From assembly GCF_003589595.1 (NCBI RefSeq), contig NW_020653856.1, forward strand, positions 3,588,741 to 3,652,740: a stretch of 64,000 nt of DNA, read 5' to 3'. The notes beneath the pieces are model-generated. The model had not been told where the DNA came from and did no database searches. It worked only from the letters and a program-made list of their open reading frames with translations. The translations under genes and the position numbers were made by a program. The DNA is from Hyposmocoma kahamanoa (Eukaryota > Arthropoda > Insecta > Lepidoptera > Cosmopterigidae). Numbering within the stretch: position 1 is the first letter of the stretch; each line of letters starts with the position of its first letter. Positions 1 through 10,694 of this stretch are shown in pieces.

Positions 1-140
1 ATAATGTTATTAAACTTAAATGATAGATAAATACTTTGGTACAGTGTAATACTGTGCATTGTGTCGATTTCATTGTGTCGTGTGAAGCAACCAAGGAGAC
101 CCGTGCACAACAGTACATACGTATACATATATGTTATATA

Positions 141-395
141 ATATCCAGTGACGGGACGAACCAGTCGCGCCTGATGGTAAGCTACATCTATCCATAACAG
201 TTGTAGTGCCACTCGGAGCTTTAAATCGCAAAGATCTAAGAGGCACTGCCTTTGCGGCCGTCATCCTGGGACATAAGTTGACAAGTCTTATGGGCCTGTA
301 ATTACACCAGCGCCCTTACCCTTCAAAACCCGAGCACGTAATGCTGGCATTACTGATTGGCGGCAGAAATAGGTGAGGTGGCAGTACTTCTCTAC
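141..395 (-). repeat. Family A SINE-like repeat, copy 1
   Basis: First of 21 copies of an interspersed unit of about 340 bp. Recognisable blocks on the + strand are gacgggacgaa, taagctacac, ccataacagttg, gagctttaaatcgcaaagatct, gacataagttgacaag and ggcggcagaaatagg. In several copies the gacgggacgaa end is preceded by a T-run (TTTTTTATAATATCAAG), so the sense strand probably ends in poly-A. I therefore assign sense to the opposite strand. I see no tRNA-type B box, so this is not obviously tRNA-derived. Short ORFs here are incidental. Confidence 0.85.
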
Positions 396-750
396 TTATA
401 AATGGTTTGATGATGATGAAGTCTATTTATAAAATATGCAATACATTTTTAGACAGACAAACAGACAAAAGGCATTTAATTAACTGTCTCCACTTCCTTT
501 TAACTTTCTTCTAATTAACAAAGAAAACACTTGAGATAGTGAACAACTGATAGTACTTCGTTAGACAAAATGTATGCAATCGACACATTGCGTGTGGAAT
601 AACATTAACTGTACTTGATTGCTGGTTAAAAATGAAGTTACTTATAGTTAAGTGTCTTAATTTGATGCCGTTTCTTTGTTAGAAAGAAATTACCCCACAT
701 ACAGAAGGATACTAACACGGTTTTTGTGTTAAAAGTGTAAGTATTTATTC
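396..750. other. No recognisable feature
   Basis: AT-rich sequence between two A copies. I see no coding signal, and no repeat shared with the rest of the window. Confidence 0.5.
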
Positions 751-940
751 TGTGTCCAGGGAACTACTGCCACCTTACCTACTTCTGCCGCCAATCAATA
801 ATGCCAGCATTCAGGGTGACGGGCGCAATGGCAGTGCCCCTCAGATCTTTGCGATTTAAAGCTCTTAGTGGCACTGCAACTGTTATGGACAGGCGTGTAT
901 CTTACCATCAGGCTCACGACTGGTTCGTCCTGTCCCTTGA
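751..940 (+). repeat. Family A copy 2, internally deleted
   Basis: Sense-orientation A copy starting near gtccagggaactactgccacc and ending at the cgtcctgtccctt block. The middle segment that normally holds gaagggtgctggtgaaatt is missing, so the copy is about 190 bp rather than 340 bp. Confidence 0.85.
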
Positions 941-1020
941 ACCCTTGATGACCGAACTTGATACGACCGAATTTTGAACACCAATTACCTGATCCGAAAG
1001 CAGGAAATACCTTATACTAT

Positions 1021-1150
1021 TAGGGATAGATTACAAAGAACAACCCTTAGAGTTTCTTGCATATTCTTCTCACGGGAATATGCCTTACGAATGAGCAGTG
1101 GAGTATAATCAATATGATGATTCAATTGTAATTTGGTTACCTGTGAAATA
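1021..1150 (+). pseudogene. LINE family I, 3' tail fragment
   Basis: Matches the 3' part of LINE family I at 15040-15180 and 45390-45510: an aaagagcaacccctag-like string, tttcttgc, a ttcttctcac block, cagtggagtataatcaat and a terminal acctatgaa-like block. No reverse transcriptase coding sequence remains, so this is a short 5'-truncated insertion. Confidence 0.65.
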
Positions 1151-1637
1151 TTTACCATAGCTACGTTCATAAGATGTTAAATGGCACGCACATCTATCAC
1201 GTATCAGTTGATAACGCGTACACGTACACACTTGTGATGATGGTATCAAACTGTGTGTGTCATTTCACAACGTTTGCGTCATGATTTTGATAGTTGTGGC
1301 AATAAAATCGTGTCAGGCCAGCACGTCAATTATCTGGCCTTAAATTCACACCATTTCTTTAATAATGCAACATGTGCCAAATGACAACTTTTCAGGGTAA
1401 AGTTTTTAATGCTCGGGCAACACAGAGGCGGCCGCGGAAGCGTTCATATGAACTCGTACATTACAAAAATTCCCGGACGCCTCTGTGTGGCCAGAGCATA
1501 AGGATTCAACAAACGAAATTAGTCCATAAGTTTTTAAACTTAAGGTGAGATATTTCAGTATGCGTCTAGATTTTAGAAGGTGAGGGGGTCGCCCTTCGTG
1601 TCCCACAATTCACGCGCTAAAAATTAATGACTATAAT
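1151..1637. other. No recognisable feature
   Basis: No repeat or coding signal recognised. A 66-codon ORF on the minus strand here has no similarity I can name. Confidence 0.4.
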
Positions 1638-2122
1638 TTTTTATAAAAAAAAGACCTCAAAAGTTCACGGAATTCCATATATTTTATTAACTGCCTCCGT
1701 GGCCGAACGGTTACCATGCCGGACTGCCACGCAGAGGTCCTAGGTTCGATTCCTGAACCGGGAAAAATATTTGTAAGGCCTACATTTATTTCTCTCGTGA
1801 GTTTGGGTGTAATTTGTGTTTGTTTATGTGTGTGTCCATGGCACTCGCGACACAGGGTTTCCCTAGTGCGGGGCTATGTTGAGTGTGTGCGTTATTATAT
1901 TTGCAAAGTTTTATTGAAATGCGCGAATCCGAATTCATCCCCTAGTTTGCCACCCTTAGAGGTGGTATATTTTCTTCAAATTTGAATGAAACTACTGCTG
2001 ACGTACCCCCTTTCCAACAAAAAAATAATCGTCGAAATCAATTCACAAACATCAAAGTAATCGCATGACATATACAAAAAAAAATACACTCCGATGAAGA
2101 AGATTTTTGAAATCGGTTAATT
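1638..2122 (+). repeat. Family D repeat copy 1, split by a C SINE
   Basis: Family D runs from gacctcaaaagttc through ttttattgaaat, a conserved block with ccacccttagaggtgg, and ctttccaacaaaa, to aatcggtta. The C SINE at 1690-1898 lies between the ccatatattt and gcaaagttttattg blocks that are contiguous in other D copies. D was therefore there first. D has no coding potential that I recognise. Confidence 0.75.
1690..1898 (+). repeat. Family C tRNA-derived SINE, copy 1
   Basis: The 5' end reads like a tRNA with a Pol III A box (ggccgaacgg) and a B box (ggttcgattcc). A shared body follows (ttatttctctcgtgagtttg, gtgtgtccatggca, gggtttccctagtgcggggc), then a short ATT-rich tail. Length is about 205 bp. 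The body unrelated to any tRNA and the dozen related copies in this window argue against a functional tRNA gene. Confidence 0.9.
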
Positions 2123-3086
2123 TCCATAACATTTAACAGAAACAAGTCTATTGTTTAAACATGCTAAGAGATTGCCCATTACAGTATGGACAAAAGTACT
2201 GACTCTAATATTTTTGTGTCCTGATGAAAATATATAGTATTACATATGCCAAGTTAGGTATATATTCATTTCAGGAGTTAGAGATATTGAAGAAAATGTG
2301 TTTGGTTTTTAGGTTATAGAAGAAGCACAGAAATATGGACTTTATGTAGCGTACTTATGGCTTGCATTAATTTTTGCGATGAAATTGGGAAGGCGCAGTG
2401 CTCCTTACTCATAATAATTGTTATTTGAAGATACATAAAGGAATAATTTATCATTACATAATCTATCGATTTAAGACGATGTTTACTTTGCCCCAACACT
2501 AACATAAATGGCGGAATATGATTGAGTTGTAAAACGGAAGTTAAATTATTTATTAATTTATATTTTTTTTTAAATTTGTTCTCAAAAAAGCTCAAATACT
2601 TGAAATATTTTTGTTTGATTTTTTGTTTGCAAATTATTGAGACACAGCAACTCTTTTAAAAGTACTATCTGTAGGCATTCTCCTTTATTATCACAGTATG
2701 TTTATACTGTTTATTCTAGAATAAATAAGTACCTTTTACTCTTATTAAAGATAATTCTTAAGCTGTCATATGTCACGTTTGATTGTGCCCATTGTTAAGA
2801 CGTCTACCCCCGTAATATCAATGGCGAGCAGCCCGGAATACTTACACCAACACACACAATACAATCTGTAAATATACGATCAAATATATTAAGTATTTCA
2901 GACACGAATATCATACATCGCGTTCCACATTATCGGTCGCAATTAACTGGGCCAGATGCACGAAATGCCAGATGCAGAACAAGTCGTAATCTTTGGCCCT
3001 TTTTATTGGTATTCCGTGTACGATTTTGCGAAATGGACCAATTATGATTAGTCATTTTTTATTTATGATGTTAAAATACGATAAAT
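2123..3086. other. No recognisable feature
   Basis: AT-rich sequence. A 93-codon minus-strand ORF at 2314-2595 is lysine- and isoleucine-rich and has no recognisable family. I think it is chance. Confidence 0.4.
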
Positions 3087-3151
3087 GTCGTGCGCCGGTG
3101 GTAAGCGACACGCTTAGGGCGCGTTCCCATTCTGTCGCAACGTTTTATTTA

Positions 3152-4874
3152 TTTATTTAAACCTTATTGTACAATACACTGAAGTACATATGACGGATTT
3201 AATGCCACAAGGCGTTCTCTATCAGTCAACCATTGGACCAAACAAAAAAAAAACAATAGGTTGGTGCTACACTTAAACAAGAAGAACAATATACTAGAAA
3301 TCTAATCGATAATTTGTATTGTATATATAAATAACATAATATAAATATATTTATTATACATACATAATAAACTTACGTTTATATAATAATAATAAATAAT
3401 ATAATATATGTACCCAAAGCAACATTATACAGAGTCTTGATTTTGACAATCGTCATACAGATGCTTGCGCAACATGAGCTTGAAAGATAATTTGATCTGA
3501 GCTTGTCTTATATGGAGCGGGAGCGCGTTCTTAAGACGGATTGAATGAAGGGTAAAAGAATTAATAATAATAATAATAATAAGAGCTTTATTTATCTACA
3601 TTAAATAATAATTTAGCCTTAAATAACATAATCTGAAGTTACACATGTAGATAAAAAGGCAAGAGTCTCAGCTTGAGCTGTTTTTCAGACTTTACCTTTT
3701 TGGTGAAACGCTACATTTAATTCTGTAATATTAATAATATAATAATTCTGACGTGTCTCGACAGTAAAATGTAAAATGACTAAAGTATACAATTTAAACT
3801 TAAAGCTATGATTACATTGTCATAATGGTACCAAATCCACATAAAATATTTCATTTCAAAATACATGAAGTATAGATAAAGTATAGATAAGGATGAACTG
3901 CACATATAATAACAATAAATAGTGAAAAATTATAATATATATATATATATATAAATAAATAAATAAATAAAGTACAAAAATAAAAATATGCATAAATCCG
4001 CTGGACGACACTACATCCAATTACTAGCAGAACTTTGCTTTGAAAGTAACCAAAGCCTGCATTTCCTTTTGAAAGTGTAAGAAGACTTCAGTTCAATTAC
4101 ACAAAAAATCAGTGCGGTGAGAAGGAATAGTGAGCTTAAGGCTACGGGAAGATCGAAATTCGCATCCCGGCCGAACGGTTTGAAATTGAAATGACCATTT
4201 AAGATAATCAGGTGAAGCCGGCTCGAACAAGATGGAGAAACGAGTGGTTAAAATTCTTAAGGACCTGCGTTCACGGATGTGAAGCCAATTTAGTTGACGA
4301 CGAAAAGCAGAGATGTGGTCATACTTCCGCTGACCGAAAATAAACATAATGCAGTTGTTAAGAAGACGATCTAATCTGTTCAAAGAGACTTGAGAGAACT
4401 GTAACACACGTCAGCATAATCAATCACAGGCAACACTAGAGCTAGAACAAGGAGAGTTTTGGTTTTAATTGGAAGAAAGTTCTTAAACCTATATAGAGCT
4501 CTTAGTGTGTCTGTAACCCTACGACAAACGTCAGACACTTGGGGATCCCACGTAAGGCCTGTGTCAATATTAAGCCTTAGGTTCTTTACCTGATTTGACA
4601 GAGGAATCACGACATGTCTCAAGACGAAAAAAGGCGTGAGCTTCCAAGGATTATGGCTTGACTCTTAGAAGAGTTGACATTGATACCAAACCTTTGGGAC
4701 CAAATCGAGACGCGATGAAGGTCGTCAGTAATTAACATAATTTAGCCACCGACGTTAACCTCGGTATAAAGCTGCAAGTCGTCGGCATACACGACATAAA
4801 CGGTGGTACTTGGTGTAAAGGGCTGGTGTCCGCAACTCGACGTCAAGGCGCCTATTTTGGGTGTGCACGGTGGT
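3152..4874 (-). mobile_element. 5'-truncated non-LTR retrotransposon, outer LINE
   Basis: Minus-strand insertion into H1. The 13-bp string AACGTTTTATTTA occurs just before it (3139-3151) and again at 4875-4887, a good target-site duplication. The 3' end carries an AAATAAATAAAT tail. The reverse complement of about 3430-3535 reads like a reverse transcriptase C-terminus (SIRLKNALPLHIRQAQ). The second LINE sits inside this one, which explains the two separate 3' tails. Confidence 0.65.
3558..4815 (-). pseudogene. Non-LTR reverse transcriptase remnant (inner LINE)
   Basis: Three minus-strand reading frames join into the C-terminal half of a non-LTR reverse transcriptase. About 4742-4815 has VYADDLQLY, the catalytic YxDD motif. 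About 4380-4622 has WDPQVSDVCRRVTDTLRALY and LVLALVLPVIDYADV. About 4093-4407 has LNRLDRLLNNCIMFIFG, HISAFRRQLNWLHIRERR and LKLTIPSHRTDF. This motif order is typical of the thumb and connection regions of Jockey/CR1-like LINEs. Frameshifts and stops separate the pieces, so it is dead. The 3' end is an AATAAAG-like signal followed by a (TTA)n tail at about 3560-3582. The 5' end is truncated. Confidence 0.8.
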
Positions 4875-5127
4875 AACGTTTTATTTATTGTTACACAACT
4901 GTCGCGCCTAGCCTGTTCATATATCACGATTATCTGTCGTGACTGTGTCGTGGATGTTTATTTTATCGTTGAACGACTGTCTGACAGTGACGATAATTTA
5001 TCGGTTCATGGCAACCGCTTTGTCGTTCGCAAGACAGAATCGCTTGAAGCCGCGATTCTCTGTTGTCACATTTTTAAAATGTTGTTAAATTGATCGTCGA
5101 ACGACTGAAAGAAAGATTATTTGGTCT

Positions 5128-5703
5128 CTACTAGTAATACTTTTGTATTAGTCTTAATATTAAACATTGAGATCCAAAATGGTCACAACTCAGCATTTGT
5201 CGGGTTGTGCATGCAAAACGTTTATGTTGGCTCGCAGGTTTGCACGATGTACAGATGAAGTAAAGGTAACGCTTTTTAAAGCATATTGCCAGTCTTTTTA
5301 CACGTGCAGCCTGTGGGTCAGTTACACGCGGCGGACATACGGAGCACTGCGCATCCAGTATAACAATGCGTTCAGGATGCTGTTCCGACTTCCACCTTTC
5401 TGTAGCGCGTCGACCATGTTTGCTGAGAAACATGTAGACGATTTCTACGCTATCATGCGAAAGCGTAGTGCATCGCTACTCCGTCGTATGCGTCTCAGTA
5501 CGAACAGCATCCTGAGCACATTGGTGGAAAGATGGGAGTCCCCAATGCTGGGGCGGTGGATGCGCTTGCACACTGCTGCCAATGCGTAGCCAGTTGTCCT
5601 GACATTGGCTGGTTTTTATTTTATTATTTTAAACCTAACACTAGCTTAAGTATTTTTCGTTACTAACAAATATTATGGATGAATGTAAGTCTGAAATAAA
5701 TGG

Positions 5704-5735
<32 letters not shown>
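5128..5735 (+). pseudogene. LINE reverse transcriptase C-terminus
   Basis: An uninterrupted 140-codon frame (5167-5589) matches the C-terminal region of non-LTR reverse transcriptases: TLFKAYCQSFYTCSLWVSY, LRIQYNNAFRMLFRLPPFCS, ASTMFAEKHVDDFYAIMRK and LVERWESPMLGRW. Only the region after the polymerase active site is present, so the copy is 5'-truncated and cannot transpose. A short 3' UTR follows with AATAAATGG and an (ATT)n tail at about 5706-5734. It lies inside H1 but on the opposite strand from the LINEs at 3.1-4.9 kb, so it is a separate insertion. Confidence 0.8.
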
Positions 5736-6084
5736 AACAACCCAACGCTGATATTCTGTGGTGGCCGAGGAACGGAGTGGACACCACCGACAATGAATCA
5801 ACAAAACATAACATAAATTTAAAATATCGAATTACAACTCTTTACAGAGAAAAATATTTATATCTAAATGTTTAATATTTATATATACGTAAAATTTTGT
5901 ATGATAGATATATGACTATATTATAGTAAATATTAAAATTTATAATTAAAGTCTATAACGTAAAATAAATAAAGAAATAAAATCTATATCCAATTCTCTT
6001 GTTAAAAGGATTATTAGTCTTTATAATTAACTTAAATAAATTAAATTGAATAATTGTTTCATAAAGCGTGAATTTCCAAACTAA
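5736..6084. other. AT-rich filler inside H1
   Basis: Very AT-rich sequence between the LINE tail and the right arm of H1. It has no counterpart in the compact copy at 57150-57663. It may be H1 interior or further decayed insertion. Confidence 0.35.
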
Positions 6085-6359
6085 CGACTGCGGTTCTGGC
6101 TCTTCCCATTGTCTCGGCAGTCTGTCGTTGTAACGTTAAGTAGATCGTGTTGTATTATACGTGATTAACTTAATTTAAATATGCACGACACGACACTTAA
6201 AACTGCACAACTAACCTGTCGTTACAATATAATGGGAACGCGCTCTTACCCATAACATTTGCAGTGATTTTCAAAGCTTTAAATTTCAAAATCCTAAAGG
6301 ACATATAGATTTTAAGGCTGTCGTGGTTATTGACTTAATGATTATCACTAATTTCAGGT

Positions 6360-6940
6360 TTCTTACCACGGTATGACATCTTTTTATTTTCCCGATATTT
6401 CGGAACGGTTGCACGCTCTATCGTCACGGGTTAACTGGACGGCGGCAGATGGCAGCCTTAAGCGCAGACATATCTGTCTACCCTCTTACGCTGTCGACGC
6501 TGGCGTTACCATTGTCACTCACTTTTTTCACAGAAACCACACTCACTGTATCCACATGCGAAACTGATCTCGAAGTGTTTTTGTTTTTGTTACTACACGC
6601 ACTAAGGACCAGATTCCATGCAAAGGACCATTTAAAACCATCATCACGGTTAAATGTATTGTACTTCGTGATCTCGATGGCTTCCCGTACCAACCGTGGT
6701 ATGTAGTGACATTCTGTCATGTGACAGTACTTGGGGGTTATGCAACTCGATCCAGTGGTTAGTGTCCGTCTGTGTGAGATGTTGTGCTATAGCCGACTTC
6801 TGTGCATCATTGTTTTTTACTGCTCGGATGTGTTCCTTCATACGATCGACAATTGTTCGTTTAGTCTGACCTAAATCATACTGCCTGTTCTGTGTCACTT
6901 TGAGGTAACGCTGCTTCGGGCCCTTTACAGGTCCCATCCA
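6360..6940 (-). pseudogene. Penelope-like element remnant, GIY-YIG endonuclease
   Basis: Two overlapping minus-strand frames separated by a frameshift near 6725 give the C-terminal GIY-YIG endonuclease domain of a Penelope-like retroelement. The first frame has YDLGQTKRTIVDRMKEHIRA, KSAIAQHL and HWIELHNPQVL. The second has VREAIEITKYNTFNRDDG. Expected landmarks are visible: the Arg helix after the G-Q/E-T segment, the EH pair, the E of REAIEI and the FNRDDG block. The first Tyr of the motif survives as YDLG rather than YIG. The reverse transcriptase part and the domain start are missing. Two hammerhead-like hairpin segments flank it at 6391-6430 and 6913-6938. The element is inactive. Confidence 0.75.
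6391..6430 (-). ncRNA. Hammerhead-like motif, degenerate (AUAU type)
   Basis: The minus strand reads CCC-GUGACGA, a degenerate hairpin, then GAAAUAUC-GGG. GAAA followed by a self-complementary AUAU, then C and a stem partner, is the 3' half of a type I hammerhead with a loopless stem III. The 5' core is GUGACGA rather than CUGANGA. It sits just downstream of the GIY-YIG remnant, where Penelope-like terminal repeats are known to carry hammerheads. Activity is doubtful. Confidence 0.4.
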
Positions 6941-6990
6941 TGGGATATCATGGATATCTGTGTAACAATCGCGAAAACCTAAGAACTCGA
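6941..6990 (+). repeat. Family B tail fragment
   Basis: The string tgtgtaacaatcgcgaaaacc followed by taagaactcga is shared with 34017-34055 and, inverted, with 62150-62180. It directly abuts the Penelope-like remnant, which suggests family B is part of that element or its terminal repeat. Confidence 0.6.
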
Positions 6991-7031
6991 CACTTACAAT
7001 TTATTATTTTATTTTATTTTTATACTACTAA

Positions 7032-7323
7032 GAGACGGGGCGAATATGTCGTGCTCCTGGTGGTAACCTACACGCCTGTCCATAACAGTTGCAGTACCAC
7101 TCAGGGCTTAAATCACAAAGATCTGAGGGGTATTGCCACTGCGTCCGTCACCCTGAGACATAAGGTGACAAGTCTCATGTGTCTGTAATTTCACCAGCAT
7201 CCTTACCGTTCGAAACCGGAACGCAGTAATACTGATATTACTCCTTGGCGGCAGAAATAGGTAAGGTGTTGCCACCCTTCCTTCCCTGGACGAACTCTTT
7301 CACAAGGAGCTCTACTGCTACTA
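7032..7323 (-). repeat. Family A copy 4, near full length
   Basis: Runs from the gacggggcgaa block to the aaggagctctactgctact terminus, with all intermediate A blocks present and a small insertion before ttccctggacgaac. Confidence 0.9.
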
Positions 7324-8979
7324 AAATTTCGCTACTTGTAACAAGAATGACCGAAAGTCCAAAGCGTCAAGCGTAATATGCTTTTCATTGCAGCTAATAA
7401 GCACCCACGTAAACAAGAAAAAGTTGCAATAAATTTTGACGTGCCGAGCAAGTCGACAACAATGCTATAATAGGACAATTTTGTATGTGTGCACGCTCGC
7501 CGTGCGTCATTTACGACAGACGCACACATTCGCATAATCTCGCAGTGCACTAGCGTTGCATAGCTGAGGTTGTTACACGCGCCATTAATTACAAAACGGA
7601 AGCGTTTACTCGATGTTTTAAAGATGACATCAAATAGTACGTGTTTATTGTTGTTTCTGACAGTTTGAACAAGAGTCCCTTAAATTCTATTTCATAATCA
7701 TATTCCATGATCAATATACTTACCAGTAAGTACTGCATTTAAAAAAGGTAATTTCAATATAACACGAGAATACCGTTGTTAACAGTTTTTTAAAATTAAG
7801 TTACAACCTGTATATAAAACTAAAATAATCATGTAACAACCGTACGCTCCGAAGTGAAGAGTAGGCATTTACTCGCCGAACAGGAGGGAGTTGACCCTTT
7901 TGCTTTTATTATACTATAGTAATTATTTATTTTAGACCTTTTTGTCCGTATAAATGGTAAATATTACCGATGATCTTATGACTAGTGTTTGTATTACATG
8001 ACTGCGAGCAATCACGACGACAGTGGGCGAGCCAAGGGCGAGTTCTCGCGCTCCGTGAATACGCCCAGGATATGGTTAGGGATGTCACGCAGGCGGCGCC
8101 TCTGAATATATAGACTATACCGAAATGGTGGTTTGTTTGAAGAAAGTCAATTTACAGCACTTCTATTTTCTCAATATCTCTTGACAAACTTCGTATTTCG
8201 CCTGTCGTCAGGTTTTATTCACTTGTCCTTTGCCTGTGGTTTAGACCGGACGCTTTCCGCTGACTTGGAAGTAAATAGTGTTGCTATTACATTTTTTATT
8301 TATTATACAACGGAAGGAAAGCCGCTGAAGTCATAGGCATGACAAATAATTTTCAGCGTGTATTTTTAAATAGGGAAATAGTTTTACAGCTCTATATAGT
8401 TCACACGGAAATCGAAACAGAACAACAATAAGTCAAGATTTAAAATCTAATAATTAACGGGTAAGGAAATTAATATTCGTGTGCATTCGGAAATCCGATG
8501 ATTGTCGAGGGACATTAAAAAAGAAACTAGAAGCACAACATATACGGCAGAAGAGACATATCAAATGTTAAACCATATTCGTTTTTAGTTTAGAAGGCAA
8601 TTAAAAAATGCTTTCATCTATTTAGGGAGAAACTGTCAAAACTTCCAACAGAATGTCATTGAGTTAATTAAATATGTTTAAGAAAATCTTGGCAAAAGAC
8701 GTTACAAGTTATTCAATCTAAACTTTTACAGCATCCTGAAAATGTTTCCTTTTCATTTATGAATTTGAAATCAGAATAACTTTAGATTTGTCGATTTCCC
8801 TTCGAGATTTTGTAATTTATTTATAGACGGGTTTGGTTCTATAATTGACTTTCACACTGGTATAATTTATTTTTTAATAAAAATCTGGTTTATCGATTTT
8901 GAGACATAAAGCGTGGGAGCGCTGTACCAGCTGAGCACACATACTTTAAACATAATAATCTCAGTACAGAGTACTAAAA
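7324..8979. other. No recognisable repeat or gene
   Basis: About 1.65 kb without family matches inside the window. A GC-richer patch lies at about 8000-8100, with gggcgagccaagggcgag and gtcacgcaggcggcgcc. ORFs of 72 and 67 codons have no recognisable domain. Could be unique host DNA. Confidence 0.35.
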
Positions 8980-9315
8980 AAACCGACCTCAAAAGTACGT
9001 GGAATTACGTCTATTTGCTAAATTTCATTGAAATATCCCTAGGTATATTTCAATAGGTTCTCACTACGACACTACTCAAAGTATATCGAGAGAAAAACGC
9101 CTTGAATTGGAGAAATAGCAAAATCAACTAAATGATTGCTAAAAGTAATTGCTCCTAAATTAAAGTTAGGCGCTATTTATAAAAATGAATATTCATGCGT
9201 GAACAGCCACCTTTTGAGGTGGATGATTTTCTTCAAAATGAAATGGGACCACTGTGGAAGTACCCCCTTTCCAAAAAAAAAAAAGAATCATGGTGCTAAT
9301 TAGAAACAGCTGGCT
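8980..9315 (+). repeat. Family D copy 2, diverged
   Basis: The D start (aaaaccgacctcaaaagtacgtgg) is at 8981 and the D middle (ccaccttttgaggtgg, gaccactgtggaagtaccccctttcc) at 9208-9280. The material between is longer and more diverged than in other copies. Confidence 0.65.
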
Positions 9316-9359
9316 TGAAAAAAAATTCTTAGTATTCTATCTTTGTATAAATAATTAAA

Positions 9360-9735
9360 ACACACTTACCTTATTTATTCGACATTTCATCGCGCTCACC
9401 CCGCGCTGTCGCCGAGCGGAGATACAAAAATGACTTTTTGCTTTACTCGGAATTTCTCTGCTGGACCACGTACCCAATGTAGACATTAGACATCGCACAA
9501 AGGCAGTAGAAGCGGGTACGAGGAAGCCAAGGCACTTGGCTAGCAGAGACGATGGAAGATGGACGACAGCCGTTACTGAATCACCATTCCGCCAAGAGAC
9601 GCAAAAAGACCAAGAGGCAGACCACCCGTTGGAAACCACTGGACACGACTCGCAAGACCAGAAATAATGGCGCAATTGAGAGGAGGCCTACAATCAGCAG
9701 TGGGTACAAACAGGCTGAAATGGTGACTTTTTGAG
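9360..9735 (+). pseudogene. RTE-like LINE reverse transcriptase C-terminus, decayed
   Basis: Two + strand frames around 9530-9625 together give RDDGRWTTAVTE and then PRDAKRPRGRPP. This is a signature of the region after the reverse transcriptase domain in RTE-like non-LTR elements, where a GRW..V.EW.PR...R..GRP..RW pattern is common. A frameshift separates the two and the following part is scrambled. A short GC-rich string at 9388-9418 resembles one at 23087-23115 and may be part of the same element. Confidence 0.55.
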
Positions 9736-9811
9736 CTGTACTGAGTGCCAGATCCACAGAATTATCTCAGATCAGATAAGACCAGAAGGAACTTAGTATA
9801 GATATACACAT

Positions 9812-10000
9812 ACTTCACATCCTTTACTTATCGGGGTAGTCAGTGACAACATCCTTCCGCTTGCTTTGGTCCTGAAACATTTCTTTCGCCTCACCAACAC
9901 GCATCAATACTTTCACGCTCGTCATTTCAAGATACTCTTGATCTGGCCATTCTTTAGAACCCTGGACTCTTTTGTCAATTATCGTCACATTAAACCTTTG
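9812..10000. repeat. Interspersed repeat J, single copy here
   Basis: Contains cctttacttatcggggtagtcagtgacaac, cttccgcttgctttggtcctgaaac, catttctttcgcctcacc and atactcttgatctggcc. I recognise this string set as a recurrent lepidopteran interspersed repeat from general knowledge. No second copy is present in the window to define its ends. Confidence 0.4.
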
Positions 10001-10356
10001 AACAAATTACAGTCAACGGAATGGAATAGAAAGCAATTATTAACGCCACAACACACAATTACAGAGTTTTATAAAAGACAAAATAAACGAAGACAATATA
10101 AGAGCAAAAAACAAACGGGTACTATAAAAATAATAATACATCTATTTTTTTCCAAGACGTTTGTTGGGTTGCCATTTTTTGTAATGGAATGTAAATAAAA
10201 ATGGAAGTCAATTAATTTTCTACTCCGTGAACCCAGTGAGGGTTAACTCGTACGAGTAACAAATTAATTTATCTCCATTTTTATTAACGTAGATTTGCAC
10301 GAAGCTATCCCTGATTCTATGAACTACTTTCGTAAAATTTGAAATGGTTATGTAGT

Positions 10357-10545
10357 TATAATTATTAATTCAAAAGATTGAACACTTAGAAAAAATTCCT
10401 TCGATCCGGCCGGATTCGAAACGACGTTTTCTAGCAAACCGAACCAGATGCTATGCCATCTAAGCCACGGAACGTACCAGCGGACTTCACGACTTCTTCT
10501 ATGTGCTTGTTGTCGTATCTTTATTTCTGATTTCAAGAATCATCA
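10357..10545 (-). repeat. Family E tRNA-like SINE, copy 1
   Basis: On the minus strand it reads caacaagcacatagaagaagtcgtgaagtccgctgg, the A-box-like tggcttagatgg, a diverged B box and ggccggatcgaaggaattttttc. Family E resembles a tRNA head embedded in a unit of about 230 bp ending tattaataattata. It abuts a D fragment at 10545. Confidence 0.75.
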
Positions 10546-10640
10546 AAATCGGTTCACAAATTCCGGGATAATCGTGTAACATACGTACAAAAAAGTACAG
10601 TCGATTTGAGAACCTCCTCCTTTTTAAAGTCGGTTAAAAA
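10545..10640 (+). repeat. Family D copy 3, 3' fragment
   Basis: Only the D end is present: aatcatcaaaatcggttcacaaattccgggataatcgtgtaacatacg, then aacctcctcctttttaaagtcggttaaaaaa. Confidence 0.8.
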
Positions 10641-10694
10641 AGTCAACCTTATTCCAATGATATTTGTTGAATGCAGGCTGATTTTATTCTAGCC

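Larger units (their letters stand above)
3117..6245. mobile_element. Harbinger-like element H1 with nested LINEs
   Basis: The ends are inverted repeats beginning GGGCGCGTTCCCA on the left and ending TGGGAACGCGCTC on the right, flanked by TTA. A 3-bp TTA/TAA target is typical of PIF/Harbinger transposons. The related compact copy at 57150-57663 shares the left segment (found here at 4870-5127) and the right segment (6085-6245), both rich in ACGAC/GTCGT motifs. The rest is inserted non-LTR sequence. No transposase ORF is visible, so the element is non-autonomous or gutted. Confidence 0.7.
3087..6335 (-). repeat. Family A copy 3, split by a 3.1-kb element
   Basis: The A blocks gtcgtgcgccggtggtaagcgacacgc (3087-3113) and ccataacatttgcagtg...ctttaaatttcaaaatc (from 6249) are contiguous in intact A copies. 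The Harbinger-like element at 3117-6245 separates them. TTA occurs on each side (3114-3116 and 6246-6248) and is the probable target duplication. Confidence 0.75.

Noticed and set aside
3930..3972. (AT)n and (TAAA)n as a functional element
   Set aside because: Ordinary low-complexity DNA inside a LINE 3' region.
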